Under the pieces are notes generated by a model. That model searched no databases. It saw only the letters and a program-made list of their open reading frames with translations, and was not told where the DNA came from. From G965212025 sp965212025 (GTDB taxonomy: Bacteria > Pseudomonadota > Gammaproteobacteria > Poriferisulfidales > Oxydemutatoraceae), in NCBI GenBank assembly GCA_965212025.1, contig OZ243039.1, positions 1,854,572-1,918,571 of the forward strand: 64,000 nt of DNA, written 5' to 3'. The first letter of the stretch is position 1. Every line of letters begins with the position of its first letter. This document shows positions 53,484 through 62,595 of the stretch, piece after piece. Position numbers and translations under genes: made by a program.

Positions 53484-54692
53484 TCAGGCTTCGGAGGCGG
53501 CGGGAAAAGCGCTGGGCAACAAAAGCTGGACTTTTTTTGCAAATTTTCTGAGCACTTCCGGCTCGGCTTTTTCAGCCTTGTCACACCAATCTATAAGTGC
53601 GTCGTGCAACTCGGCTTGCTCAAGACGAAACTTCTGCCAAAGCTGGTGCAGGGCACACTTGAACTCATAAACCGCCGCCAGGGATTCGCGCCCCTTGAAA
53701 GCTTTGTGCATCGCCTGCCTGTCTTCAGAGCTGATCATGCTTTCGTGGTGCATGAAAAACCCTCTGGCTCTGCGCAAAAGACTGCGCTCCGTACCATCGG
53801 CGAGTCTCAATTCCTTTTTCAGCACCGGCTGAACGACGGTACTCATGTACTCATTCATCAGATGCAAACGGGAATTCAGGAGTTTTTTGATCCAGTCAAT
53901 GTCATGCTTCTGCGGATGCTGCAGGGCTCGTTCACGCGGTGCTGCTTTTACGTCGCTTGCCAACCCAAGAAACTCAAGGATTCGCACGTACAGCCAGCCG
54001 ATGTCAAATTCCCATGGCTTCAACGAAAACCTGGCAGAACCGGGAAAAGCGTGATGGTTATTGTGCAGCTCTTCGCCACCAATCAGGATTCCAAACGGCA
54101 AAAGGTTCCTGGAACAATCCCTGGTTTCGAAATTGCGATACCCCCAGTAATGCCCCAAGCCGTTGATGACCCCGGCAGCAAAGAAGGGAACCCACATCAT
54201 TTGCACCGACCATATAGCCACGCCCCAGAACCCAAAAAGCACAAATTCAAGAACCAACAAGCTGATCAAACCCCAAGTTTCGTGACAGGAAAACAACCGT
54301 CTCTCAAGAAAGTCATCGGGAGTCCCCGCACCGTAGAGTTCAACAGTTTGCTGACTTGCTTTTTCTTTTACATACAAGTCCGCCCCACAAAAGAGGACTT
54401 GTAAAATACCTTTTACGCGCGGGCTATGAGGGTCAGATTCGGTCTCCACTTTGTCGTGATGCTTGCGGTGTATCGCCACCCATTCCCGGGTTACCATGCC
54501 GGTAGTCGTCCAAAGCCAAAAACGCATGAAAAGCGCAACTGCCGGGTGCAGGCGCAAAGACCGATGGGTTTGGTGCCTGTGCAAATATATGGTGACGCAA
54601 ACAATGGTCACATGCGTTGTGAGCAACGCCACCAACAACAAACCCCACCAAGGCAACGAGAACACTCCGGCTCCCAGCAATATCTCAGACAT
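53484..54692 (-). CDS. Membrane fatty acid (acyl-CoA/lipid) desaturase
   Basis: Di-iron desaturase of 402 residues that would introduce a double bond, probably delta-9, into acyl chains in the membrane. The three histidine boxes are HRHQTH, HRKHH and the third GEELHNNHH, with helices at about residues 12-35, 160-185 and nearby. The last 120 residues are a soluble, Lys/Arg-rich helical extension as found in some betaproteobacterial members. It provides an oxygen-dependent route to unsaturated lipids. It is divergent from folB. Confidence 0.9.
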   Translation of the reverse strand: MSEILLGAGVFSLPWWGLLLVALLTTHVTIVCVTIYLHRHQTHRSLRLHPAVALFMRFWLWTTTGMVTREWVAIHRKHHDKVETESDPHSPRVKGILQVLFCGADLYVKEKASQQTVELYGAGTPDDFLERRLFSCHETWGLISLLVLEFVLFGFWGVAIWSVQMMWVPFFAAGVINGLGHYWGYRNFETRDCSRNLLPFGILIGGEELHNNHHAFPGSARFSLKPWEFDIGWLYVRILEFLGLASDVKAAPRERALQHPQKHDIDWIKKLLNSRLHLMNEYMSTVVQPVLKKELRLADGTERSLLRRARGFFMHHESMISSEDRQAMHKAFKGRESLAAVYEFKCALHQLWQKFRLEQAELHDALIDWCDKAEKAEPEVLRKFAKKVQLLLPSAFPAASEA

Positions 54693-54952
54693 TCAAATCC
54701 CCTATGTGAAAAAGAAAAAGAAGCAACAACTCACGCTACGTCTTCCAGCCAAATACTATATCAGTAAAACAATCCAGACATACGACTTCAACTGGAGAAA
54801 GACCGGCTCTCAATCTTGTCGCACTGTAACCGAAGGCAGACCAAAAAACCAACCGTAGACGTAGTCATTATGCGCAGCCTCAAGAACAAAACAGGTGCCA
54901 CCCCGCGAAAAAAACCTGTCCGCTTTGCTACAATGGCACCCGCTTCAAGCCC

Positions 54953-55309
54953 ATGGACACGGTTTTCATACACAATCTTATCGCCCACCCGGTTATCGGA
55001 GCTTTTGAATGGGAGCTACGCATCCAGCAAAAAGTCGTCATTAACCTGGAGATGCAAACCGATGTCCGGAAAAGCAGCACTCACGACAGCCTTGACGAAG
55101 CGCTGAATTATAAGCTCGTCGCACAGCAGGTCAAAGAATTTATCGAAAAAAGCCGGTTTGCCTTATTGGAAACCATGGCTGAAAAAACAGCTGAATTTGT
55201 GCTCAATGAATTCACCACGAAGTGGGTTCGTGTGCGCTTGGACAAGCCGTTTGCGGTGCGCGGTGCAGGAACGGTTGGCGTGACCATAGAAAGAGGGAAC
55301 AAAAAATAG
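54953..55309 (+). CDS. folB: Dihydroneopterin aldolase
   Basis: Folate-pathway enzyme converting dihydroneopterin to 6-hydroxymethyl-dihydropterin; 118 residues (E. coli 122). IHNLIAHPVIGAFEWE, the catalytic Glu of the LLETMAEKTAEFVL segment, and VRVRLDKPFAVRGAGTVGV are recognisable. ATG start; a TACAAT sequence some 20 bp upstream may be a -10 element. It is convergent with the pteridine-reductase-like gene, consistent with a shared pterin theme. Confidence 0.92.
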   Translation: MDTVFIHNLIAHPVIGAFEWELRIQQKVVINLEMQTDVRKSSTHDSLDEALNYKLVAQQVKEFIEKSRFALLETMAEKTAEFVLNEFTTKWVRVRLDKPFAVRGAGTVGVTIERGNKK

Positions 55310-55363
55310 CAGCCCTCATATCGATGCCCGGTTCCGGAGCTTGTGTAAACTCGGGTGCTGCCA

Positions 55364-56122
55364 CTACTGAAACAGGCTCCGCCCTCCATCTATGGCAAGA
55401 CATTGGCCGGTAACATAGTCCGCGTTAAAAACCAGAAAAGAGACGGCATCGGCAATGTCTTTTGCCGTGCCGGTGCGCTGCAATGGAACTCTAGCCAGGA
55501 TTTCCTTTCGGGCTTGTTGCGTGAGCGTTTTTTTCGGCCACAGCGTGGCACCCGGAGAAACCGCGTTACACCGGACTTCGGGAGCCAGTTCACGAGCCAG
55601 GGACAGCGTGAGCATGCTCAGGCCAGATTTTGCGACGGAATAGATGATGTGTCCCTTCAGCGGGCGTAATGCGTGGACGTCCACGATGTTCACAATGCAA
55701 CCGCGCACTTTTTTCAATGACTCGGCAAGAGAAATGCTGAGAAACAATGGGGCTTTCAGGTTGACGTCGATCATTTCGTGCCAGCTCGTTTCACTGACCT
55801 CGGACACGGACGTGGGATAAAAGACCGCCGCATTGTTCACCAAGACATCTATTCGACCCCAGCGTTCCCGAGCCTGTGTTGCCAACTGCTCGGAGCCGCC
55901 GCTTCGCGCCAAGTCGGCGCGTATCACAAACGCTGAATCCGGACGCTTGCCATTCAGCTCTGCACCGAGACGCTCCGCCTCCGGAAGGGAGCGAAGGGAA
56001 TGCAAAATTACTTTCATGCCTTCAGCATGCAAGCGCGATACGATTGCTGCCCCGATACGACGACCTCCACCGGTCACCAAAGCAACTTTTTCGCTACGTT
56101 CGCTGACCTGCAAACCAGGCAT
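55364..56122 (-). CDS. Short-chain dehydrogenase, pteridine reductase-like
   Basis: NAD(P)H-dependent SDR of 252 residues from the chosen ATG. It has the cofactor motif TGGGRRIGAAI, NNAAVF, the catalytic Tyr-Lys in YSVAKSG, and a C-terminal DGGRSLF. The RR in the glycine motif is typical of FolM/PTR1 pteridine reductases, and the convergent neighbour is folB, so reduction of dihydropterins/dihydrofolate is a reasonable inference. Alternative: a generic SDR. The frame begins 15 codons upstream with GTG, but no ribosome-binding site supports that start. Confidence 0.85.
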   Translation of the reverse strand: MPGLQVSERSEKVALVTGGGRRIGAAIVSRLHAEGMKVILHSLRSLPEAERLGAELNGKRPDSAFVIRADLARSGGSEQLATQARERWGRIDVLVNNAAVFYPTSVSEVSETSWHEMIDVNLKAPLFLSISLAESLKKVRGCIVNIVDVHALRPLKGHIIYSVAKSGLSMLTLSLARELAPEVRCNAVSPGATLWPKKTLTQQARKEILARVPLQRTGTAKDIADAVSFLVFNADYVTGQCLAIDGGRSLFQ

Positions 56123-56315
56123 ATCCCTGTTTTTTCCATACACAAATTTTTTGATACCCAGTTCCACCGAGAGCCTGCGTTTTCGTCCTCATGAAGGAGA
56201 CGCACGGCTTCACTCCTGCCCGTATATCCAGCCCACCATTCCGGCACAAAAGCGCGACCCGATGGCTTGGTGTGGCACCAACACAGGCAATCCTTAAATT
56301 CCACTCGAGCACATC

Positions 56316-57077
56316 TTGCTGCTGGCGCTGGCACAGGCAGCAACCGAATTTTTCCCAGTATCCAGTACGGCGCATCTCGTACTGATTCCTTTTTTCCTGG
56401 AATGGGAATTGCAAAAATTGAGCTTCGATATCGCGGTGCATTTGGGAACCCTTGCCGGACTGCTAGCCTATTACAGCAAAGCCTTGGTGCAAGGTGCCCC
56501 AGTATGGCACGAAGCCCCAAGGACAAGAAAACTGTTCACGCTCGTCATCCTGGCCTCTCTGCCTCTTTTCGCTGCCGGCTACCTGCTCGCCTCATACGTT
56601 GAAAGCTACCTGCGCACCCCCGGGATCATCGCGTATGCGACCATTTTTTTCGGCATCGTGTTGCTCTTTGCCGAGAAGACAAATGTGTCAAAAGGGGAAT
56701 CACATTCTGCCACGATCACTCCCCAAAAAGCCTTCTTGATTGGCTGTGCACAAGTGCTGGCGTTGATCCCGGGAGCTTCTCGCTCGGGGGTCACCCTCAG
56801 TGCCGGTCTTTTCCTCGGACTGACAAAAGAGAGTGCCGCTCATTTTTCATTCATTATGGCCATCCCCGCGATTCTCGGCGCTTCTGCCTACTGGCTAATC
56901 AGCGCAGAAACTGAAAGCTCGCTCAGCTTGCCGACTCTTGCTCTGGGTTTTTTTACAGCCGCCATCGTTTCACTGCTGAGTATCGGAATTTTTCTGAGAT
57001 TGCTGAAAAAGTTCGGACTGTTTCCTTTCGTGATCTACCGCTTTGTGCTTGGCATCACAATCCTGAGTATTTACTGA
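56316..57077 (+). CDS. uppP: Undecaprenyl-diphosphate phosphatase UppP (BacA)
   Basis: Integral inner-membrane phosphatase that recycles the lipid carrier for peptidoglycan and surface glycans; 253 residues from a TTG. Family motifs: AQAATEFFPVSSTAHL in the first helix pair and ALIPGASRSGVTLSAG with the catalytic Arg and Ser. The usual EGLTEF opening reads QAATEF. The N-terminus looks about six residues short; an in-frame TAA at 56295-56297 blocks ATG starts, and an ATT codon at 56298 would give a normal length. It overlaps cca by 7 bp at the 3' end. Confidence 0.9.
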   Translation: MLLALAQAATEFFPVSSTAHLVLIPFFLEWELQKLSFDIAVHLGTLAGLLAYYSKALVQGAPVWHEAPRTRKLFTLVILASLPLFAAGYLLASYVESYLRTPGIIAYATIFFGIVLLFAEKTNVSKGESHSATITPQKAFLIGCAQVLALIPGASRSGVTLSAGLFLGLTKESAAHFSFIMAIPAILGASAYWLISAETESSLSLPTLALGFFTAAIVSLLSIGIFLRLLKKFGLFPFVIYRFVLGITILSIY

Positions 57078-58240
57078 CCACCTCCCCCGGGAATGTCGCT
57101 TGCTATTGAAAGCAGCGATCTCTGTCTCGCAGCTTTCACCAGCCCAGGCTTGTCCGATGGCTGCGCGTTTTTCAGCAAGTCCTCCAGCTCCAAAGAGCTG
57201 AGCCTGCTCCCGGCAGCCATAATTTTTTCTTTGAGCTGTACCACTTTTTCCAGCGCACAGGGAGCCTCTTCGGGAAGCGTGAGTCTCGCCAAAGCGTGAA
57301 CCAGCTGCCGCAAGCGTTTCGGGTTACGGATGCCATCAAAACACTCCACAATTTTCAAGAGCAGTTCTGAGCCGGAATCAGGTGGGGTTTTCAGCCATTC
57401 ATACAGACGCCGGACGCTTTCAGCAGCTTTGCAGTATTGGGCAGGCATTTTCAAATTTCGGCACAGCCCGGTCAATGAAATGGAGCAGGCTCCCGCAGAC
57501 AGTGCGAGCAAAAGAAAACGCTCAAAAATATCCACTTTTTCCCCACCACTGCCGGCAAGTGACGCCAGCGCAGGTCTGTAGCAATCTGTTTTGGAAAAAG
57601 CAACAAAATCAGGAAACAACACCGAAAGCGCACCCACCGCTTCCAATTCCTCAAAAAAGCGCGCGGAATTGTTCTCACCCAGCGCTGATTGCATTTCTTT
57701 CCACACTCTTTCCGGAGTCAACGCCTCAGTCTCTCCCGACCGAACCATTTGCTTCATGAGCTCGCGGGTGCTTTTGTCTACCTTAAACCCCAATCCGGAA
57801 AAACGCGCGGCGAAACGGGCGACCCGCAGCACACGCACCGGGTCTTCCGAAAAAGCTTCAGAAACGTGGCGCAAAAGCCGTTTTTCAATGTCACGCATCC
57901 CTCCATACGGATCTATGTAGCGATCCTGCGACTCATCGTACGCCACCGCGTTAATCGTCAAATCCCGGCGCCGCAGATCCTCCTCAAGCGTCACTCGGGA
58001 ATCCGCGTGGAATGTGAACCCTCGGTAGCCATGAGACACTTTCCGCTCGGTTCGCGCCAACGCATATTCACCATCGAAGCCGGGTTTGATAAACACCGGA
58101 AAACCTCTGCCGACCGCCTTGAATCCCGACGCCAGCATTGCCTCCGGTGTGGATCCAACCACAACCCAATCCTCGTCAGCACAGACCGGCAGGTGCAACA
58201 AACGGTCACGCACCGCACCGCCAACAAGATAGAGTTTCAC
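57071..58240 (-). CDS. cca: CCA tRNA nucleotidyltransferase (no HD domain)
   Basis: Adds or repairs the CCA end of tRNAs; 389 residues. The class II catalytic head shows YLVGGAVRD, the acidic DEDWVVVG, EEDLRRRDLTINA and RVLRVARFAAR. The tail, which in E. coli (412 residues) bears an HD phosphohydrolase domain, here has no HD motif in the matching place (ALSAGACSISLTG), so it should be a plain CCA enzyme. The start is GTG, overlapping the epimerase stop as GTGA. It is convergent with uppP. Confidence 0.93.
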   Translation of the reverse strand: MKLYLVGGAVRDRLLHLPVCADEDWVVVGSTPEAMLASGFKAVGRGFPVFIKPGFDGEYALARTERKVSHGYRGFTFHADSRVTLEEDLRRRDLTINAVAYDESQDRYIDPYGGMRDIEKRLLRHVSEAFSEDPVRVLRVARFAARFSGLGFKVDKSTRELMKQMVRSGETEALTPERVWKEMQSALGENNSARFFEELEAVGALSVLFPDFVAFSKTDCYRPALASLAGSGGEKVDIFERFLLLALSAGACSISLTGLCRNLKMPAQYCKAAESVRRLYEWLKTPPDSGSELLLKIVECFDGIRNPKRLRQLVHALARLTLPEEAPCALEKVVQLKEKIMAAGSRLSSLELEDLLKNAQPSDKPGLVKAARQRSLLSIASDIPGGGGQ

Positions 58241-59115
58241 CGCCTCCCAAGGTAGCCAGGGACAATGTCTTCAACAGCAGTCAGGCATTTCGCGGCTACC
58301 TTGCTGTCAGCACAAACGCCATCAACCTGAAGAGAGAGGTAGTTGTCAATGGTGAACAAGCGACCTGGCAAAAATCCAACGATGTGTGCCAGCGGCCGGC
58401 TAATCGCGTCGGGCATATCAAAAAGTGTCAATCGACGCCCGGAAAATTCGACCAAATATGCAAAAACTTCTCTGAGCGTATAGACCTTCGGCCCGCACAG
58501 TTCATAACTGGCGCCAATGCACTCATCGTTCTCCAGGCAATTCACCATGAACCGGGAAACATCCATTACGTAAACCGGAGACAGTCTGGCATTCGGGCAA
58601 GGTATCGCCAAAAACCCTGGCGCAAAATTGACCAATTCATAAAAGCGACTGAAAAAACGATCCCCACGCCCGAAAATAACCGAGGGAAGGAAAACAGTCA
58701 CCGCCATATCCGTGCGATCCTGCACCAGCATCTCCCCTGTTCCCTTGGAAGACAGATAACGACTGGTGGCATCCGGACTGGCATTGAGCGCACTGACATG
58801 CAGCAAACGTTGTATGTGAACCAGCTGGCATGCATCCATTAGCCGGGTTACAAATTCGACGTGCGCCTTGTGAAAATCTTCGGGATGGAGCAACCCGGCG
58901 TTCAAAATGCCGACCAGATTCACGACCGCATGACAATCCTCCAGAGCGGCAGCCAAGCTGGCGCATGATCCCTTCCGATAAATGCGCCAATCCACCCCCT
59001 CGCGGGTGCGTTGGGAACGGCTCACAACACGCACTTCATAACCGTGTTGTCCCAGTGTTTCGCCCAGTGCCATACCCAGAAAACCGCTACCGCCAACCAG
59101 TGCTACTTTTTTCAT
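58237..59115 (-). CDS. NAD-dependent epimerase/NDUFA9-like protein
   Basis: Atypical extended SDR of 292 residues with the N-terminal nucleotide-binding motif VALVGGSGFLGMAL, VNLVGIL and the region around VHIQRLLHVSALNA. It resembles the 'complex I NDUFA9 subunit family' of bacteria, whose true role is unknown; the catalytic YXXXK is not plainly conserved (SRYLSSK). It precedes cca with a 4-bp overlap, an order well known in Betaproteobacteria. The ATG at 59115 follows GGGA by 5 nt and gives MKKVALVGG. Confidence 0.87.
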   Translation of the reverse strand: MKKVALVGGSGFLGMALGETLGQHGYEVRVVSRSQRTREGVDWRIYRKGSCASLAAALEDCHAVVNLVGILNAGLLHPEDFHKAHVEFVTRLMDACQLVHIQRLLHVSALNASPDATSRYLSSKGTGEMLVQDRTDMAVTVFLPSVIFGRGDRFFSRFYELVNFAPGFLAIPCPNARLSPVYVMDVSRFMVNCLENDECIGASYELCGPKVYTLREVFAYLVEFSGRRLTLFDMPDAISRPLAHIVGFLPGRLFTIDNYLSLQVDGVCADSKVAAKCLTAVEDIVPGYLGRR

Positions 59116-59252
59116 TTCCATCCCGATTATCAAGCCAAAATAAAGGTGCTCATTTCGTGCTGTGCTATTCTACCTATCGGCCGGCTATTCAACAGGGCTC
59201 ATAAGCCGATTACTAAAAGCGAAGTGCGTGGTGCGCGCAGTCGCGGTTGTAC

Positions 59253-60101
59253 ATGGGAAAATTTCTTGCTTTACAGCTTGCTGTGTTAATATTTTGCCTC
59301 GGCAATCTACAGGCACAAGTGGATGTTGCCAACACCCCGGCCTTTCATGAAGCCACGAAAGCCTACCGGTCTGGAGAAATGGAAAAAGCGCGTGCCGGGT
59401 ATCAATCCTTGCTCGACAGCCATCCGGACAACATCATGCTGAAAAACAATCTCGCTGTGATTGCCGCACGGCAGGGACACATCGAAGAAGCCGAAAAAAT
59501 GTTTCGGGATGTGCTCCACATCAATGGAACGATTGCGACCAGCTACCACAACCTGACTGCACTTTACGCCTACCAGGCAGCACAAACTTACCGTTCGGCA
59601 CTATCGTTGGACGCCAACCAATCTGAATTGCCTGATCTGGTGTTGGCAGAACCAGAACAAGCCGCCACTTCGCCACGCGACTTGGTGGCAAGCCTTTTGG
59701 GAGAAGCCCAGGTTAACGAGGTGATTATTAAAGACCCAAAGGCGACGCAGAAAAAAAGCGAAGAACGCTTGGACGTGCTCGAAGCGCTTCAAGTTTGGGA
59801 AAAAGCCTGGGCAAAACAGGATGTTGAGGCCTACCTGTCAAGCTATATCCCAAACTTTAAGGGTCGTCAGGAGTCACACGAAGCATGGCAAGCCCTGCGA
59901 AGCACGAGGTTGCGTAACCCACGGTTCATCAAGGTCAGTCTAAGCAACATCAAAACCCGCATTATTGTCAAGGACTCCGCTTCAGTAAGCTTCGTGCAGA
60001 GCTATCAATCAAACCTGATAAAAAGCACGGTTCGAAAACGAGTCACCATGCAGATGATTGGTGGGAAATGGAAAATCTCCTCAGAGCGCGTTTCCGGTTA
60101 G
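59253..60101 (+). CDS. Exported TPR / NTF2-like protein
   Basis: Exported protein of 282 residues: signal peptide (about 1-21), two TPR-like repeats in residues 28-110 (KARAGYQSLLDSHPDN, EEAEKMFRDVLHING), then an NTF2-like domain from about residue 170 to the end (WEKAWAKQDVEAYLSSYIP). The same NTF2-like ending is found in the next gene, which it overlaps by 34 bp. In related betaproteobacterial pairs the partner is an L,D-transpeptidase of the Cds6 type, so this may be an accessory factor; the exact role is unknown. Confidence 0.83.
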   Translation: MGKFLALQLAVLIFCLGNLQAQVDVANTPAFHEATKAYRSGEMEKARAGYQSLLDSHPDNIMLKNNLAVIAARQGHIEEAEKMFRDVLHINGTIATSYHNLTALYAYQAAQTYRSALSLDANQSELPDLVLAEPEQAATSPRDLVASLLGEAQVNEVIIKDPKATQKKSEERLDVLEALQVWEKAWAKQDVEAYLSSYIPNFKGRQESHEAWQALRSTRLRNPRFIKVSLSNIKTRIIVKDSASVSFVQSYQSNLIKSTVRKRVTMQMIGGKWKISSERVSG

Positions 60102-61258
60102 CACTCCTGCTGCTGTCAGTTTTGCTCATGGGTGCAACAAGTGCACTTGTTGCTTTGGAAAACAAAACTGAGCAGGATTTACGCAGAACGCTGGGTTTGC
60201 TCCTGAAACACCAAAGCCGGGATGCTTTGGAATTCAGCAAAAATGCGTTACAGGAAACTCCAAAGTCACGCCTGGCACACCTGCTATACGCTGACCTGCT
60301 TGCCGTTTATGCACATCAGAGCCCATTATTTTCGGCACAGTACGCAATGCAGAAAAAGCGTGTGGCCGACTTGCGGGATGAATTGGCACTGAGAGTGGCT
60401 TACGTGCCTCCGAAAAAAAACCACCTGCCGGACACAATTCTCAGAATGTCTCCTCAACACCCGTATATTCTGCTCCTTGACGCCGCAAAATCTCGCCTGT
60501 ACCTGCTTCAAAATCAAAACGGTCACCCTGCTTTGCTTACAAGCTATTACACCTCAGTGGGTTCTAAAGGGATGGGGAAAGTCCGGGAAGGGGACAATAA
60601 GACACCACTCGGGGTGTACCAAATTACGTCGCATTTGTCAGGAGACTCCCTTCCCGACCTGTACGGGAGAGGAGCATGGCCGATCAATTTCCCCAATGGA
60701 TTTGACAAGCTCAAGGGTAAAAACGGTTCCGGAATCTGGATACATGGGGTGCCGCGCAATTTTGAAAGCCGTCCGCCAAAAGACAGCCGGGGATGCATCA
60801 TCCTCAATAACCTCGCTGTACGTGACCTGGAACAGTTTGTTGAGCCGCGAAAAACATCCTTGGTGCTGGCGGAGCGAGTTCAATGGCTTTCTCCGGACGC
60901 ATGGGAAACATCTGGAGACAGGATTTACCAGCATTTTCAACAGTGGCTGGCTGACTGGCAAAGTCTCGACGTTGAGAAATACCTTTCCCACTACTCCACT
61001 ACTTATCAGTCAGAAAACGCAGACTATCGAATATTTACCGAACGCACCCGGCGCAACGCCCGGCAAAAAACTTTCGTTTCAGTCACAGCCAAGTCGGTAG
61101 AGGTTTTTCTGTATCCAGGCGTGAAAAACGCATACTTGCTTGAATTTGACCAGGATTACCGTAGCAATAACTATCAGACTGACTATCGGAAAAGACAATT
61201 ATGGAGGGAACAAGGTGACGGACAATGGAAAATCATCCACGAGGGTCACGCCAGCTGA
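60068..61258 (+). CDS. L,D-transpeptidase with C-terminal NTF2-like domain
   Basis: Predicted periplasmic L,D-transpeptidase of 396 residues. A signal anchor covers about residues 8-30, a helical region follows, and the YkuD domain lies at about 130-275 with IWIHGVPRNF and the catalytic Cys in SRGCIIL. An NTF2-like domain (QWLADWQSLDVEKYLSHYS to the end) matches the ending of the gene before it. It resembles the Cds6/LdtF group, which crosslinks peptidoglycan or modifies its stem peptides. ATG start inside the previous gene. Confidence 0.9.
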   Translation: MENLLRARFRLALLLLSVLLMGATSALVALENKTEQDLRRTLGLLLKHQSRDALEFSKNALQETPKSRLAHLLYADLLAVYAHQSPLFSAQYAMQKKRVADLRDELALRVAYVPPKKNHLPDTILRMSPQHPYILLLDAAKSRLYLLQNQNGHPALLTSYYTSVGSKGMGKVREGDNKTPLGVYQITSHLSGDSLPDLYGRGAWPINFPNGFDKLKGKNGSGIWIHGVPRNFESRPPKDSRGCIILNNLAVRDLEQFVEPRKTSLVLAERVQWLSPDAWETSGDRIYQHFQQWLADWQSLDVEKYLSHYSTTYQSENADYRIFTERTRRNARQKTFVSVTAKSVEVFLYPGVKNAYLLEFDQDYRSNNYQTDYRKRQLWREQGDGQWKIIHEGHAS

Positions 61259-61303
61259 GAATCCCAGCCGAACATGTTCAGAGGAAGCCGAAAAACGGGA
61301 ATT

Positions 61304-62146
61304 TCAGGAATTCGGGTCGAAATTCAACCGCAACCAACGCACCAAATCCACCCATACGGTTCTGTAATCCCTTTCGTCTGGCATACGGCGAGATGAGGCA
61401 AATTCAATCGTCAGCACCGGTATGTTCAATTCTTCCCCTGCGTACCACCCCAAAGAACCCGGGAAATTGCCAAGATCCCCATAAAGTAGCGACCCCAACT
61501 TCGCGGGCAGTTGGATATCCTCTGGCCCATCGTAGTCCACCAAGTCTAAAGGAGCGTGTAAGGCCACTATGACATCCGGCTGGAACTGTTCTATTTTCCG
61601 GGTCACCCACTCCGTTTCTGTTTCGCTTTGGGCATTTTTTCCCGGATATTTCCGAGGGTTTGAATGCTCCTCCTGCTGCCAGTAGGCGAGGGCTTCTGCA
61701 CCGCTTTCTGCGGAGCCAAAATTACGATTCAGGTCAACCCCATTGGCATTGCCGCGCACCGCCGGATCGGCCAACAGACCATCTGGGTTTAATGCTGGAA
61801 CAAAATACCAATGAAAAAGACCAGAGTGATGTTTTACCAGAGTTTTTAGCCACTTGAAAGCCACGCTAAAGGAGGCATATTCATCGCCATGTATACCTCC
61901 AAGCAGAAGCACCTTTCCACGCGTCCCTGCTGGGGAGGGAGCAGGCAAGAACTCACGGCTCAGAACAGGCATCCCGGAAACATGGGTGTATACAGCCACT
62001 TGCAAATCAAGAACCAGACATTCCTCAACGCTGACAGAGCTGAGCGTATTTCCAATCCTCTGACACACTTCTTCCACGGAGACTTCGACCGCACCCACTC
62101 GCAGGGCAAAAAAGGCAAACCCTGACAGTAAAAACCGAAACACCAT
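61304..62146 (-). CDS. M14-family metallopeptidase, MpaA-like
   Basis: Zinc carboxypeptidase or amidase of 280 residues with a short signal peptide (about 1-19). GGIHGDEYASF provides the HXXE metal ligands, NPDGLL with VDLNRNF the substrate Arg/Asn region, HAPLDLVDYDGP the third ligand, and IEFASS the catalytic Glu. It most resembles murein peptide amidase A, which trims the stem peptides of recycled murein. E. coli MpaA is cytosolic, whereas this one seems exported. It is convergent with the second L,D-transpeptidase. Confidence 0.87.
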   Translation of the reverse strand: MVFRFLLSGFAFFALRVGAVEVSVEEVCQRIGNTLSSVSVEECLVLDLQVAVYTHVSGMPVLSREFLPAPSPAGTRGKVLLLGGIHGDEYASFSVAFKWLKTLVKHHSGLFHWYFVPALNPDGLLADPAVRGNANGVDLNRNFGSAESGAEALAYWQQEEHSNPRKYPGKNAQSETETEWVTRKIEQFQPDVIVALHAPLDLVDYDGPEDIQLPAKLGSLLYGDLGNFPGSLGWYAGEELNIPVLTIEFASSRRMPDERDYRTVWVDLVRWLRLNFDPNS

Positions 62147-62595
62147 TACAGGCTGATTGTTCGCATCAAAAGTGGCAGGAATTACCGCGTACGAGGCAGG
62201 AGCTCAGACCTTGGCTGCGAAAAGCACAGTCTCTCTCTGGGATTCTTTTTCCAGGCAGCAACATGCCGACTGAACCCTTCTTGCTTTCACTTGGCTCATG
62301 CGGAACCTGACTTTTTTCGGCAACTCCTCACAGAACCGTTACTATCAGGCATTGAGTACAGGCTGCCACTGTCCTATGAGGCTGGCATAACCGAAGACGA
62401 TACGCCCACAGGGCAACGCACCCTCGGCTTTTGCCGATTGTTTCTCCCCTAAGTACTTGGTCAGCATCCGGTATTTTCTGTGCTTGAAATCCGACAAGAA
62501 GCTACGATGTTCCCCCCTCTAGCCGATTCCCCCTTTCTCCCGAGGGAGGGAACACGCACCTTAACCCGAACTGGATGTCCGAATTTTCCCGACCA
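62147..62595. other. 449-bp gap with an open frame of doubtful meaning
   Basis: No gene called. One plus-strand frame is open from inside the M14 gene to a TAA at 62450 and reads protein-like near the end (LLTEPLLSGIEYRLPLSYEAG), but it has no ATG and no family match that I can name. A gene remnant is possible. The C-terminus of the unknown acidic protein follows on the other strand. Confidence 0.4.

Noticed and set aside
53478..54404. 308-codon plus-strand frame opposite the desaturase
   Set aside because: The minus strand has intact histidine boxes and a good start; the plus frame is a shadow.
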